Positions 17,052 to 25,575 are shown, numbered from the stretch's first letter. The stretch: DNA of 64,000 nt from an uncultured Bacilli bacterium (GCA_934157235.1 CAKPHH010000004.1:1-64000); one strand, 5' to 3'. Made by a program: numbers and translations. The notes: generated by a model not told the origin, from the letters alone.

Positions 17052-17953
17052 AGATTTCTCCTTTCTAAGATGTCAATAAAACTTTCTAAACGAGTAATTA
17101 TTCCAGCCTCACTATTTAGATCTTCAAATATTAAAGTGATGATAGGAATATTTTTAATTTTTCTTGTTACTAATTCATTACTTAGAGAATCTGGACCACA
17201 GGGGAAAGAAGAAATGATAATTATACCATCGACTTTATCTTGATAATAGTTGATACTAGCAACGACTTCTTTACTGTGAGTCCAATGAATATCAGTTGAT
17301 AGTTTATGGCATTCCTGGTCTATGATGGTATGATCTATTCGATCACTATAAAAAATAGAAATATTATTTTGAGAGAGAAAATCACTAATGGTTTTACCGA
17401 TTAACTCATCATATAAATTATATGGATGACCAGCTAGAAGTATTTTTAAATTGTTGCTTTCTAGGAGTTTTCGTTGATTTTCTTCCTTTTTTGTGCGTTC
17501 TTCTAAAGCAACTTTTTCAGCTTCCTTAAAGGCTTTATAACTTTGAATGTATGATATACCTAGAGTTTCACCTAGCTCTAGAAAAGCAATTAATTTACTT
17601 ATTCGTTTAGTTAAGTCAATATTGTAGTTTAGAATATTAAGATCAAATAAATTGTTTACTAAATCATATAAACAATTAAAGTTAGTACAGACTTGTTCAT
17701 TTTTCTTGATAGAATACATTCTTGGAACTAAGATGTAGTCACATTTATCTTTTAAATCTATAATATGACCTAAATACATTTTTAAGGCAAGACAAGCTTC
17801 ATCATTGGAAATATTAATACCATCTTTTAGAATTTTTTTATTACTTTTGGAACTTAGGATAGTGTTAAAGCCTAGTTCTTTAAAAAAAGTAGTCCAAAAT
17901 ATATCATCGTAGTAATATAGTAACGCTCTAGGAATTCCAATAGTTTTTTTAAT
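17039..17953 (-). CDS. DUF2229 family protein, first gene of the activase-like operon (ATT start)
   Basis: From the first in-frame ATG (17777-17779) the protein would have 246 residues and lack the conserved N-terminus. The frame stays open upstream for 58 more codons that encode KKTIGIPRALLYYYDDIFWT, SNKKILKDG and SNDEACLALKMYLGH, segments typical of DUF2229 starts. The natural start position reads ATT AAA AAA ACT, nine bases after GAGGA, and an in-frame TGA lies five codons before it. I therefore annotate an ATT start (304 residues). The nearby GTG (17959-17961) is out of frame. The C-terminal half has FPCGPDSLSNEL, an HgdB-like Cys motif. Confidence 0.7.
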   Translation of the reverse strand: MKKTIGIPRALLYYYDDIFWTTFFKELGFNTILSSKSNKKILKDGINISNDEACLALKMYLGHIIDLKDKCDYILVPRMYSIKKNEQVCTNFNCLYDLVNNLFDLNILNYNIDLTKRISKLIAFLELGETLGISYIQSYKAFKEAEKVALEERTKKEENQRKLLESNNLKILLAGHPYNLYDELIGKTISDFLSQNNISIFYSDRIDHTIIDQECHKLSTDIHWTHSKEVVASINYYQDKVDGIIIISSFPCGPDSLSNELVTRKIKNIPIITLIFEDLNSEAGIITRLESFIDILERRNLCQK

Positions 17954-18104
17954 AGTATCACGTCCTCAATTAAGAATATGAATATTTGATAATCTCTATT
18001 AATTTTTTAAACGACATTTAAGAACAATTTATGGCTTTATTTTTTAGTTAGTTGTGTTATAATTATTGTAGTAAATATCTATATTTATTTGGGAGGTATT
18101 AATT

Positions 18105-18557
18105 ATGGGCATAGTTTATGAAAAGGCTTTGAAGTTTAAAAGAGAACATCCTTCTACGATTGGCTGGAGATTAAAGAAAAATTCATCTATCGTTGAAAAA
18201 CATTTAAATCCTGGAGAGAAAGTTTTATATGTGTTTGTAGCACAGAAGAATGATAATCCTTTAGATATTTTGGGTACGGCAGTTGTTGCTCTTACGGATA
18301 AGAGAATACTTATTGGTCGTAAGAGAGTTGTTTTTGGATATTTTTTAGATTCTGTTACTCCAGATTTATTTAATGATTTAAAAGTAAAAGGTGGACTTAT
18401 TTGGGGGAAAGTTTATATTGATACAGTTAAAGAATTTATTACACTTTCAAATATAGGAGTAGAGGCACTTCCAGAAATTGAAACGAAAATTAGTAGTTAC
18501 ATGATGGATATGAAGCAAAAATATTATTCTCGTAAAGATGATAATAATGATGATTAA
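18105..18557 (+). CDS. Bacterial PH-domain protein
   Basis: 150 residues. Residues 30-130 fit a bacterial pleckstrin-homology-like domain: an opening helix, LNPGEKVLYVFVAQ, and the hallmark strand VVALTDKRILIGRKR, followed by strands and a closing helix (ETKISSYMMDM). Such domains are found in YvbH/YokE-type proteins of unknown role, often tied to the cell envelope. There is no signal peptide. GGGAGG precedes the ATG by nine bases and a strong terminator follows the stop, so it is a single-gene unit. Confidence 0.7.
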   Translation: MGIVYEKALKFKREHPSTIGWRLKKNSSIVEKHLNPGEKVLYVFVAQKNDNPLDILGTAVVALTDKRILIGRKRVVFGYFLDSVTPDLFNDLKVKGGLIWGKVYIDTVKEFITLSNIGVEALPEIETKISSYMMDMKQKYYSRKDDNNDD

Positions 18558-18584
18558 AGGTCTTTATTTGGACCTTTTTTTTTG
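18556..18584 (+). terminator. Rho-independent terminator
   Basis: Stem AAAGGTC/GACCTTT (18556-18562 with 18571-18577) with a long T run. Confidence 0.87.
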
Positions 18585-18606
18585 TTATAATTAGGATGGT
18601 GGTAGT

Positions 18607-19869
18607 ATGAAAAAGTTACTTACGATTTTGTGTTTTTTAGGAGTTATTGCGTTGGCATTTCAGTTAATTGTACAGTTTTTTATTGTACATCAAGATATTA
18701 AGTATTCTATTGCGACTAAAGATAATGCATATTTAATAGATGAAAAGTTAGATATTGATGGAAAGAAGAATTTGTATTCTTTTAAAGTTGTAGATAAAAA
18801 TGAAAAGACTTATTATTTTAGTTTTCTGAATGATTATAATAGACGTGAGAGAGTAATTGAAGATATTAAGTTTTTTGATGAGGGAGACTTACAATGTATT
18901 TATCCAATCTATAGAAATAAGAAGACTTCGGATGTTTATTGTAATTACGAAGGTACTCAAGTTAGTTATAGTTATTTGAAGCAGTTAGGTGACTCTTCTA
19001 TAAATAAAATTGTTAAGACGTTGAAAAGTAAGAAGTATGATGCAGTATCTTGGAAGAAGGAAACTGTTCCTAAAGAGATTTCAACTAGTTATAAATTTTA
19101 TTTGAAAAATGTTCCAAAAGACACATTCTTTACAGTTTGGTTTTACAAAGGATTTTATATTTTAAAGAATGGTAAACTTGCTAAAAAGGAATTTTTAAAT
19201 GGAGATCAATATGAAAATAATTTGAGTTTATTAACAGGAAATTATTATGTATCAATTAATACGGATATGAATTCTGGTAGTGATTATACAGCCTTTTATT
19301 TATATGATGTTGTTAATGGAGGAAAGGGTCGCTTAGATTTAGATGAACATATTTCTTCTAATATGTATATCAATGGGGAATATGATGGTAAATTTTATTA
19401 TACTGATTTGAGTAGTAAGAAGCAGTTTATGATAAATCCAGATCAAGAAAGTGTTACAGAAGTTGGTAATGTAAAAGATGGATTTAAGACTGTTCAGGCT
19501 AATAAGTTAGTAGAAGTTTCGGCTAAAGATTATTTGAAACATAAAAATATTTGGACAAATGATGTTTCTAATAATGTTTTAAAGAAGATGTATGGAGCAA
19601 AAGAAGTTAAGAGGGATAAGGACAGGTATTATTTCTTAACAGATGAAGGGGCACTATATAAAGTTTTTAGAAATGATATAGAACATCCAATATTGTTATG
19701 TACTTTTGATGAGGTATCAGAGTGGAAGGTAAAGGACTCAAATGTCATGGTTGTATCTGGGGATACGATGTATTATTACAATGATGTTGTAGGACTTTTA
19801 CCAATTGTTGTTAGTGGGGAACTTAAGTATAATTACAAAAATATTTGTGATTTTGTAGTGAAGCAATAG
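18607..19869 (+). CDS. Membrane-anchored extracellular protein of unknown function
   Basis: 420 residues with an N-terminal membrane anchor or signal (5-28) and a large exported part. Repeated strand-turn patterns such as LDIDGKKNLYSFKVVDKNEK, YLYDVVNGGKGRL and YYFLTDEGALYKVF suggest a beta-propeller-like fold, but no named family is recognised. The ATG follows GGTGGTAGT. It forms its own unit between two terminators, directly before the tRNA-Cys/Gly pair. Confidence 0.6.
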   Translation: MKKLLTILCFLGVIALAFQLIVQFFIVHQDIKYSIATKDNAYLIDEKLDIDGKKNLYSFKVVDKNEKTYYFSFLNDYNRRERVIEDIKFFDEGDLQCIYPIYRNKKTSDVYCNYEGTQVSYSYLKQLGDSSINKIVKTLKSKKYDAVSWKKETVPKEISTSYKFYLKNVPKDTFFTVWFYKGFYILKNGKLAKKEFLNGDQYENNLSLLTGNYYVSINTDMNSGSDYTAFYLYDVVNGGKGRLDLDEHISSNMYINGEYDGKFYYTDLSSKKQFMINPDQESVTEVGNVKDGFKTVQANKLVEVSAKDYLKHKNIWTNDVSNNVLKKMYGAKEVKRDKDRYYFLTDEGALYKVFRNDIEHPILLCTFDEVSEWKVKDSNVMVVSGDTMYYYNDVVGLLPIVVSGELKYNYKNICDFVVKQ

Positions 19870-19887
19870 TAATATTGCTTCTTTTTT
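19860..19887 (+). terminator. Rho-independent terminator
   Basis: GAAGCAAT/ATTGCTTC stem overlapping the stop codon, then TTTTTT. Confidence 0.82.
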
Positions 19888-19959
19888 GGCATAAAATTAT
19901 AAAAATGGAATAAATTTATTGAAATTTGTAAAATCATTTGATATAATCGTAAGTGCAAT

Positions 19960-20033
19960 GGGGTTTTAGCCAAGTGGTAAGGCGTGGGTCTGCAACACCC
20001 TGATCACCGGTTCAAATCCGGTAGGCCCCTCCA
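19960..20033 (+). tRNA. tRNA-Cys (GCA)
   Basis: Complete cloverleaf: acceptor GGGGTTT/AGGCCCC, anticodon loop CTGCAAC, T-loop TTCAAAT, discriminator T and encoded CCA. Confidence 0.95.
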
Positions 20034-20036
20034 GTT

Positions 20037-20111
20037 GCGAATGTGGTTTAATGGTTAGAATACGGCCTTGCCAAGGCTGTGATGGGGGTTCGATTCCCCT
20101 CGTTCGCTCCA
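20037..20111 (+). tRNA. tRNA-Gly (GCC)
   Basis: Acceptor GCGAATG/CGTTCGC, anticodon loop TTGCCAA, T-loop TTCGATT and encoded CCA. Three bases after tRNA-Cys, so the pair is cotranscribed. Confidence 0.95.
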
Positions 20112-20153
20112 TTGAGGAATCTGTTCGAACTATTTAGTTTGAACTTGATATAT

Positions 20154-20180
20154 AAATCAATCGAAAGATTGATTTTTTTG
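20154..20180 (+). terminator. Terminator of the tRNA-Cys/Gly unit
   Basis: AAATCAATC/GATTGATTT stem with a GAAA tetraloop and a T run. A smaller hairpin (TTCGAAC/TTTGAAC) precedes it. The remaining bases to 20300 show nothing recognisable. Confidence 0.88.
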
Positions 20181-20317
20181 TGTCTTACAATGAAATCATC
20201 CCAAAGAAAAAGATGATTACAATATTGAAATTTAATATTTAAATAATATAAATGATACTAAAAAATAGAAAATCCACACTATATATGGTATAATATTATA
20301 TAGATGGAGGTTTTATT

Positions 20318-20896
20318 ATGATTAAAGAAACTGTTAAGTATCCTGAATTTTCTGAAATTGATTTTATAAGATTATATTGTGCAATGAATTTTAAAAATGG
20401 TTGTTCTCCAATCATAAAACATAATGAATTAGAAAAAAAGTTATATAGATTTTATTCATTACCTGAATTTAGAGATTTATTTCAAGATATATGTCCTAAA
20501 AAAGATTATACAAATCCAGAAAACAGTTATTTGAATTTGGGAACTGCCTTGAATACAGCTCAATTAGTTGGACTACTAATACCTATACAAAGCACTGGAG
20601 AAACTAGTTCGATTATTTCTTGCAATGATAAAATAGCACAAGAAATAATATCAAGTACTGATACGGAAATGGTTAATAAAATGTCTAAATTATTTAATTT
20701 AATGCTTGACTTTGATAGCAGTTCAAAAGAAAATCATTTTTATCAAACATCTGATGCTGGATTAGTATCAGATAAACAATTTATTGATGAGCAAGTAGAA
20801 AGTTATACTAAGGCATTAAATTCTCCTGTTATGCCAGAAATTCAAGAATCAGGACCGGTATTAATTAAAAAAAGGAATGAAGACACCAAGAAATAA
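20318..20896 (+). CDS. Protein of unknown function
   Basis: 192 soluble residues (MIKETVKYPEFSEIDFIRLY...), probably mostly helical, with a Ser/Thr-rich middle and a charged tail (PVLIKKRNEDTKK). The opening helix followed by polar loops resembles no family I can name. GGAGG lies nine bases before the ATG. Its slightly higher share of C-containing codons and its place beside tRNA genes and other orphan genes suggest an accessory gene, though this is inference. A transcribed tail with its own terminator follows. Confidence 0.5.
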   Translation: MIKETVKYPEFSEIDFIRLYCAMNFKNGCSPIIKHNELEKKLYRFYSLPEFRDLFQDICPKKDYTNPENSYLNLGTALNTAQLVGLLIPIQSTGETSSIISCNDKIAQEIISSTDTEMVNKMSKLFNLMLDFDSSSKENHFYQTSDAGLVSDKQFIDEQVESYTKALNSPVMPEIQESGPVLIKKRNEDTKK

Positions 20897-20924
20897 TTGC
20901 CACTTTTTTCATTTTTTTGATAAA

Positions 20925-21068
20925 CTATATTTAGTGATTGATATTTATGTATCAATTTCGTGTATTGGAAAAAGTTGTAGATATCTATGACCTTGGCTCC
21001 ATATCAATAAGAAGCTCGGTTACGTGAGTTTAAATGATAGATGCTAACTAGGAATAGTTAGTTTTTTT
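20925..21068 (+). ncRNA. Candidate structured RNA or long 3' UTR ending in a strong terminator
   Basis: After the gene ending at 20896, about 145 bases without a reading frame end in a perfect CTAACTA/TAGTTAG terminator with seven Ts (21044-21068). Upstream are a TTGATA/TATCAA hairpin (20938-20955) and complementary ATCTAT/ATAGAT segments (around 20982 and 21037) that would enclose a GC-richer core. A weak TATATT box lies at 20926-20931. It matches no class I know (not SRP, 6S, tmRNA or RNase P signatures), so it may be an sRNA or simply a 3' UTR. Confidence 0.35.
21044..21068 (+). terminator. Rho-independent terminator
   Basis: Seven-base-pair stem, GGAA loop and seven Ts. Confidence 0.88.
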
Positions 21069-21114
21069 GTGATGTAAAGTACTTTTTTGAAATAACAATA
21101 ATACTGTAAAAAAG

Positions 21115-21143
21115 AAAAAAAGATGATTTTAAAATCATCTTTT
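21115..21143 (-). terminator. Terminator of the small minus-strand gene
   Basis: A 12-bp palindrome (21119-21142) followed by a U run in the minus direction. Confidence 0.85.
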
Positions 21144-21146
21144 CAA

Positions 21147-21413
21147 TTACTTATGTGTTGTGCCTGTTTTTTCTTCTTGATGTTGTTTAACAACTTCGCA
21201 AGTGAAGTATTTATCATCATGGCTATTGTAAAAATAGCTATCTCTTCCTTTTACATATGCTCTTAAACTAGCTGCTACTGTTGGGTTATTTTCTTTTGCT
21301 ATTAGAGATTCTATTTCAATTGGTGAAAGCGGCAATATAACAACATCTTGTGGGTATGAATCATTTTCACCCTCGGTATACATGTTTCTTAATTCTTTCA
21401 CATTATAATACAT
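21147..21413 (-). CDS. Small protein of unknown function
   Basis: 88 residues (MYYNVKELRNMYTEGENDSY...), soluble, with a helix carrying SPIEIESLIAKENNPTVAASLRAYV and a polar His/Lys-rich tail. No motif is recognised. I prefer the ATG at 21413; the GTG five codons upstream is also possible, and neither has a strong ribosome binding site. It is a single gene with its own terminator inside a patch of orphan genes. Confidence 0.5.
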   Translation of the reverse strand: MYYNVKELRNMYTEGENDSYPQDVVILPLSPIEIESLIAKENNPTVAASLRAYVKGRDSYFYNSHDDKYFTCEVVKQHQEEKTGTTHK

Positions 21414-21571
21414 AATTATAATTCTCACTTTTTATGCTGCATGTTATAGCACATTTTAATTGAAAAGTAAAGAAAAGTTCTGCTTATTATTATTTTAACG
21501 GTAAATTTAATATAGTTGACAATCTAAACTCTATAGTATAGAATATGCCTCTAGTAAGTGAGGGGATTTAG

Positions 21572-22279
21572 TTGAAAAATTTAGATAACGTAAGAAATCT
21601 TATAAGAGTAGATTTATATGGTGATGGTATTGTTGGTAATGAATATAATGGTGCTTTTGTTATTGATAGACATAAGAATGGGGAGTTTTTTCTTCTAGTA
21701 GTATCTAATGGAGTGGGCTGGGATCATGTAAGTGTGACACTGCATAGAAAAAATGGTGCTGATATTAAAAGATGTCCTTCATTTGAAGAAATGCAAATGA
21801 TTAAAGAAAAAATATTTGCGGATGATGAGGTTGTATTTCAACTTCATCCTAGAGTAGAAGATTATATTAATACGCATCCTTTTTGTCTTCATTTATGGAG
21901 ACCTAATAATTGTAGTATGAATATTCCACCATTACATTCGGTTGATGAAGCTAAATTAAGAGAAGATTGTGAGTTTGAACATGATGGCATTATAGTAAAA
22001 ATTAAAAAGGGTAATATTGATGGATGGCAAGTAGCAAGGGTCAATTGTTTTACGAGAGATGGAAGAGTAGTTAAAAGTAGTCCTAATTGGAATGTGATGT
22101 GTAAAGCTAAGGAAATTGTGTTTGGTGAAGAAGAAGCGGCATTTCAGTTTATGGCAGCAGGATCTGATAATAGTCACACTGGATTAGATATATGGCATCC
22201 AACTAGTTTAGATTTGAGTCCACCATTACCTAAAGCTATTTTAGTAGGAGTTGATAAAAAGTTTGTCAAGACAAAGTAA
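21572..22279 (+). CDS. Protein with two tandem DUF7694-like domains
   Basis: 235 residues. The first half has WDHVSVTLHR, the helix CPSFEEMQMIKEKIFADDE, then FQLHPRVEDYINTHPFCLHLWRP. The second half repeats the plan: WQVARVNCFT, SPNWNVMCKAKEIVFGEEE, FQFMAAGS and LDIWHP. Small proteins with this W-x-H-V...EEM...HP-x-CLHLW pattern occur in phages and mobile regions; the function is unknown. The second copy has lost most of the Tyr-x-x-x-His-Pro segment. TTG start behind GAGGGGA. A bidirectional terminator separates it from the next, convergent gene. Confidence 0.55.
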   Translation: MKNLDNVRNLIRVDLYGDGIVGNEYNGAFVIDRHKNGEFFLLVVSNGVGWDHVSVTLHRKNGADIKRCPSFEEMQMIKEKIFADDEVVFQLHPRVEDYINTHPFCLHLWRPNNCSMNIPPLHSVDEAKLREDCEFEHDGIIVKIKKGNIDGWQVARVNCFTRDGRVVKSSPNWNVMCKAKEIVFGEEEAAFQFMAAGSDNSHTGLDIWHPTSLDLSPPLPKAILVGVDKKFVKTK

Positions 22280-22310
22280 TATGTTTATATTTAATATTTT
22301 CAAGTAACTA

Positions 22311-22350
22311 AAAAGACTTCTAACAATTTTATTGTTTGGAAGTCTTTTGT
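22311..22350. terminator. Bidirectional terminator
   Basis: A long stem (22311-22326 with 22332-22348) with T-rich flanks on both strands, between convergent genes. Confidence 0.88.
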
Positions 22351-22359
22351 TTATATGCG

Positions 22360-23145
22360 TTATTTTTTTAATTCTTTTGGATTTATATCACTGGTTTTTT
22401 GATATAAAATTCTTCTGTCGGCACCATAACCATCGCGTACTGTAACTTTTTCTTTGGTAACAATCATACTAGTTTTCCATGAATAATCAAAAGGGTCTAC
22501 ATCGATTAATTTTCCAGCTTTGGCTAGAATGTAGCATGGTCCATAATCTACATCTACAGTACAATTTCCATAAGTTTCAACTTTTTCATAAACATATTCG
22601 GCTAAACTTTCTTTAAATATTTTTAATTCTGCTTCAGTGTATTCTCTTTTTGAACCGGCTATAGCCATGGCAAATATTGATGTTAATTCATCGCCATTAT
22701 TAAAGTCCCTTGTTTGAAGTGAGTTTGCCCAATATTCAGCAGCAACTTTGGCGTATTCTGGATAATCTTCACCAGAGGCAGTATTTATTTTTTTTGGCAA
22801 TACAGCACCAAAAAAGTCATTACCTAGTTTTCGATATTCATCAGCAAAATCTCCATCGGCGATTGCATCAACACATTGAGAAAGCGCTGTTATTGCTACT
22901 TCTGCACGCCAAGGATTTTTTATAAAAAATTCAGGAAATGTTTTTCCTTTATAATTGTTTTTGCCTTTTTTTATAGCATTTTCAATATCAGATACAGTTA
23001 GGATAAGTCTTGCTGGTATTAATGTATCTTTGATGATGGTTGCTAAATAATCAGTCATAGTATATAGTTCTTCTTCCATACCTGGGCAAAGTTCTCTTGC
23101 TTTAGCAAATTTTTCTTTAGCATTTTTTAATTCTACTTTTTTCAT
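22360..23145 (-). CDS. Protein of unknown function
   Basis: 261 soluble residues, helical in the first two thirds (for example MEEELYTMTDYLATIIKDTL) with aromatic and acidic patches, then a beta-like end (KTSMIVTKEKVTVRDGYGADR). No signal peptide, membrane segment or catalytic motif is visible. A good AAGGAG site precedes the ATG. The Ala/Asp/Glu-rich composition and more balanced codon use differ from the neighbours, which hints at acquisition from elsewhere; this is inference. Confidence 0.55.
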   Translation of the reverse strand: MKKVELKNAKEKFAKARELCPGMEEELYTMTDYLATIIKDTLIPARLILTVSDIENAIKKGKNNYKGKTFPEFFIKNPWRAEVAITALSQCVDAIADGDFADEYRKLGNDFFGAVLPKKINTASGEDYPEYAKVAAEYWANSLQTRDFNNGDELTSIFAMAIAGSKREYTEAELKIFKESLAEYVYEKVETYGNCTVDVDYGPCYILAKAGKLIDVDPFDYSWKTSMIVTKEKVTVRDGYGADRRILYQKTSDINPKELKK

Positions 23146-23278
23146 TAATATCTACTCCTTGACTTTCTAGTGTACAGTAACTATTAAAAAAATGCAAACT
23201 TTTTCCTGTTTACATTTCGTTTTATATGAGTGTTTCTTTAGCAATATTTTGATATGGTGTAGCCATTTAATCATTATA

Positions 23279-23947
23279 TCATTGATTATTTAACTTTGAA
23301 TATGGAATTGTTACATTGAATTCTCCTTGACTGTAAGGTGCTACTTGATATTGAGTAAAAAAGAAGATTAGGCCATATTTGGAATAGACAAAGTTTGAGA
23401 AATTTTCTTGAGTTGGTTTGGTTCCTTCATATAACATGGATAGGTTGGTTATACGACTATTTGTTTTTAATTCGTCTCTACTTATAGTTGATATAGTGTT
23501 AAGAAAGTTTTTATTTTTCTTTATTAAGTTATCTATATTTTCTAATTCGTTTGTTTCTTTATTGTAAACAATTGTTTTTATACGATGATTAGGATGAGCT
23601 CCACCGGTAAAATCCTCAATACGGAAAATAAAAGAAAGGTAGTTAGAGTATTCATATTTTTCATATAGAATAATCAAATGATAATATTGATTTACAGGTA
23701 TTGTTGAGTTTTTTACATTAGTTTTAAATTCTTTTAGGTAATTAGTTATGTCAGTGTTGATTTGATTATTTAACTTTTTATATTCAGTTATGGGATAGTA
23801 GATTTGGATTTTATAATTTTCTTTTGTTTCAGTAATTTTATCTTCGCTATTGTTGGTTTTTATTTTTGTAGCACTGGCATTTAATATATGAGTAAAAAAG
23901 ATAAGATTAGAAAGTATTAAAATTATTGTTATGAATTTAGTTTTCAT
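23279..23947 (-). CDS. Exported DUF3298-type protein (RsiV/PdaC-like fold)
   Basis: 222 residues with an N-terminal signal or anchor (residues 4-24). The exported part carries the family signs of DUF4163/DUF3298: KIQIYYPITEYKKLNNQIN near the start, IEDFTGGAHPNHRIKTIVY in the middle and YGLIFFFTQYQVAPYSQGEF near the end. In RsiV this fold binds lysozyme; in PdaC it accompanies a deacetylase. Here it stands alone, so a wall-sensing or wall-binding role is only possible. The stop codon is TGA, unusual in this window. Confidence 0.75.
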   Translation of the reverse strand: MKTKFITIILILSNLIFFTHILNASATKIKTNNSEDKITETKENYKIQIYYPITEYKKLNNQINTDITNYLKEFKTNVKNSTIPVNQYYHLIILYEKYEYSNYLSFIFRIEDFTGGAHPNHRIKTIVYNKETNELENIDNLIKKNKNFLNTISTISRDELKTNSRITNLSMLYEGTKPTQENFSNFVYSKYGLIFFFTQYQVAPYSQGEFNVTIPYSKLNNQ

Positions 23948-24030
23948 AATATCACCATTACTATATTATTCGAAGAGTTTATATTTATTTATTTTTTGTT
24001 GTATGGTATCATTTTTATGAGGATGATTTT

Positions 24031-24519
24031 ATGAAGAAAAAATATCAATTTATGATAATTATATTAGGGGTAATTTTAGTTATAATTCTTTCTTTAGCGA
24101 TTATTATTCCAAATAATGATTCTTTAAAATATAAAGATGATAATTATGGATTTAATTATAGTTCTAATTTTAGTGTTTCTTTAGAAGATGGGAGTTATAT
24201 TGTTAGAGAAAAAGAAGGTAATGCTGAAATTATTATAAGAGTTTTAAATAATGATTATAAAAAGAGTGTTAGCAATGAAGATAGGGCAAATTTAATTTCT
24301 AAAGATATGGTTACTGAAGACTATGAAAAGGTTTCGGCTAATTGTTTAGATACTTTTTGTATGAATGTTTATGAAAATGATGAAAAACATATAACTATTA
24401 CAACACGTTTTATGAATAAAGATATATATGTTTATAGATTGATCTGTGATAAAGATAAGTCAGAATTATATAATGAGGATTTTGATTTAATTATTAATTC
24501 CTTTGTAAAAATAAAATAA
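24031..24519 (+). CDS. Membrane-anchored protein of unknown function
   Basis: 162 residues: a cationic start, one membrane segment (6-28) and an exported domain with alternating strands (YKDDNYGFNYSSNFSVSLED, AEIIIRVLNND) and a final helix (EDFDLIINSFVKI). The plan, a strand-rich domain with a closing helix, resembles PsbP/DUF-type lipoprotein folds, but no family can be named. Two Cys (NCLDTFC) may pair. The gene has GAGGAT before the ATG and lies 54 bases before a zinc-ribbon membrane protein. Confidence 0.55.
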   Translation: MKKKYQFMIIILGVILVIILSLAIIIPNNDSLKYKDDNYGFNYSSNFSVSLEDGSYIVREKEGNAEIIIRVLNNDYKKSVSNEDRANLISKDMVTEDYEKVSANCLDTFCMNVYENDEKHITITTRFMNKDIYVYRLICDKDKSELYNEDFDLIINSFVKIK

Positions 24520-24573
24520 TTTTATATTTATTTCTTTTATGATATAATCTTATTAAGATATGGAGATGTTTTT

Positions 24574-25554
24574 ATGAAGTGTCCTAAATGTAATTTTGAA
24601 AATGAAGTTGGAAGTGCTTTTTGTTCTAGTTGTGGAAATAAGCTTGCAGCTATTTCTACTAGTAATGATGATGCAGAAGTTTTAGATATAAATGAAAAAG
24701 TAGAAACCTTAGATAATACTCAAGTAATTGAGAGTAATAATCAAAATATTATTAATCAGACTATTCAGAATAATGAACAAGTAACTTCTAATAATGTTTT
24801 GAGTAGTACACCAGTTACTTCAAGTAATGATCATGTTGCCACAGATAATAATTTTGTTAAAACTAATGAGGTAATTAATATGGCAACTAATATGAACAGC
24901 GAAGTTAGTGTTAATTCAAGTATGTCTAGTGATGTTACTTCTATTAATGAATTAAATAGATCTAGTAATTTTATTGTGATTGGATTAGTTATTTTAATTG
25001 CTATTATAACTATTGTTTCATGTTATCTTATGACTACAAATAAAAGAGACAATGAAAAGAAAGATGATGTTGTAACTTATAATAATAAAGTAACAATCAA
25101 TGGTAGAACTGGAAGTGTTCCTGATGGCTGGAATTTTGTATCGGGAGTAGAAATTGGACAAAACGATTATGAATCTGTTTTTATGAATGCGTCTTATGAT
25201 TCTTTTGCTTATGTTTTATCTTCAAAAACTTCTAATTTATCAGAGATAAAGGCTAATATGTATACGCTTAAAGCAAAGTTAGAGAGTAAGGGATTTTCTG
25301 ACATTGATGTTAAAAAGAGTAAAGAAAATAGTTCTGAGTATGTTTTATTTGATGGATTATATAATGGAAAAAATTATCACCTTTTATATTTAGCAGATAC
25401 AGCTGGTGTTTATGGTAGTGAAGGAGTTTATGCTTCTAAAGATGATTTAGCTACAATTGTTTCTTTTATGACAAAGTTAAAGAGAAACGCTGCTATAAAA
25501 ATTCCTGATGATAGTGAACAAGTTAATTTTTTTGAGACTATTTTAGAAAAATAG
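24574..25554 (+). CDS. Zinc-ribbon membrane protein of unknown function
   Basis: 326 residues. Cys3, Cys6, Cys17 and Cys20 form a zinc ribbon (MKCPKCNFENEVGSAFCSSC), followed by a long Asn/Ser/Thr/Val-rich disordered stretch, one membrane segment (about 131-152) and an exported domain of about 170 residues with alternating strands and helices. The zinc ribbon is inside the cell and the C-terminal domain outside. Such zinc-ribbon plus single-span proteins are frequent in Bacillota and mostly uncharacterised. Confidence 0.65.
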   Translation: MKCPKCNFENEVGSAFCSSCGNKLAAISTSNDDAEVLDINEKVETLDNTQVIESNNQNIINQTIQNNEQVTSNNVLSSTPVTSSNDHVATDNNFVKTNEVINMATNMNSEVSVNSSMSSDVTSINELNRSSNFIVIGLVILIAIITIVSCYLMTTNKRDNEKKDDVVTYNNKVTINGRTGSVPDGWNFVSGVEIGQNDYESVFMNASYDSFAYVLSSKTSNLSEIKANMYTLKAKLESKGFSDIDVKKSKENSSEYVLFDGLYNGKNYHLLYLADTAGVYGSEGVYASKDDLATIVSFMTKLKRNAAIKIPDDSEQVNFFETILEK

Positions 25555-25575
25555 CTGATTTGTGTTATGAAGGAG

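Noticed and set aside
17959..17961. GTG as start of the DUF2229 gene
   Set aside because: It is out of frame with the conserved N-terminus and only one base from GAGGA.
20925..21068. SRP RNA, 6S RNA, tmRNA or RNase P RNA
   Set aside because: None of the expected conserved segments (for example the SRP GGAAG loop or a tmRNA tag frame) is visible.
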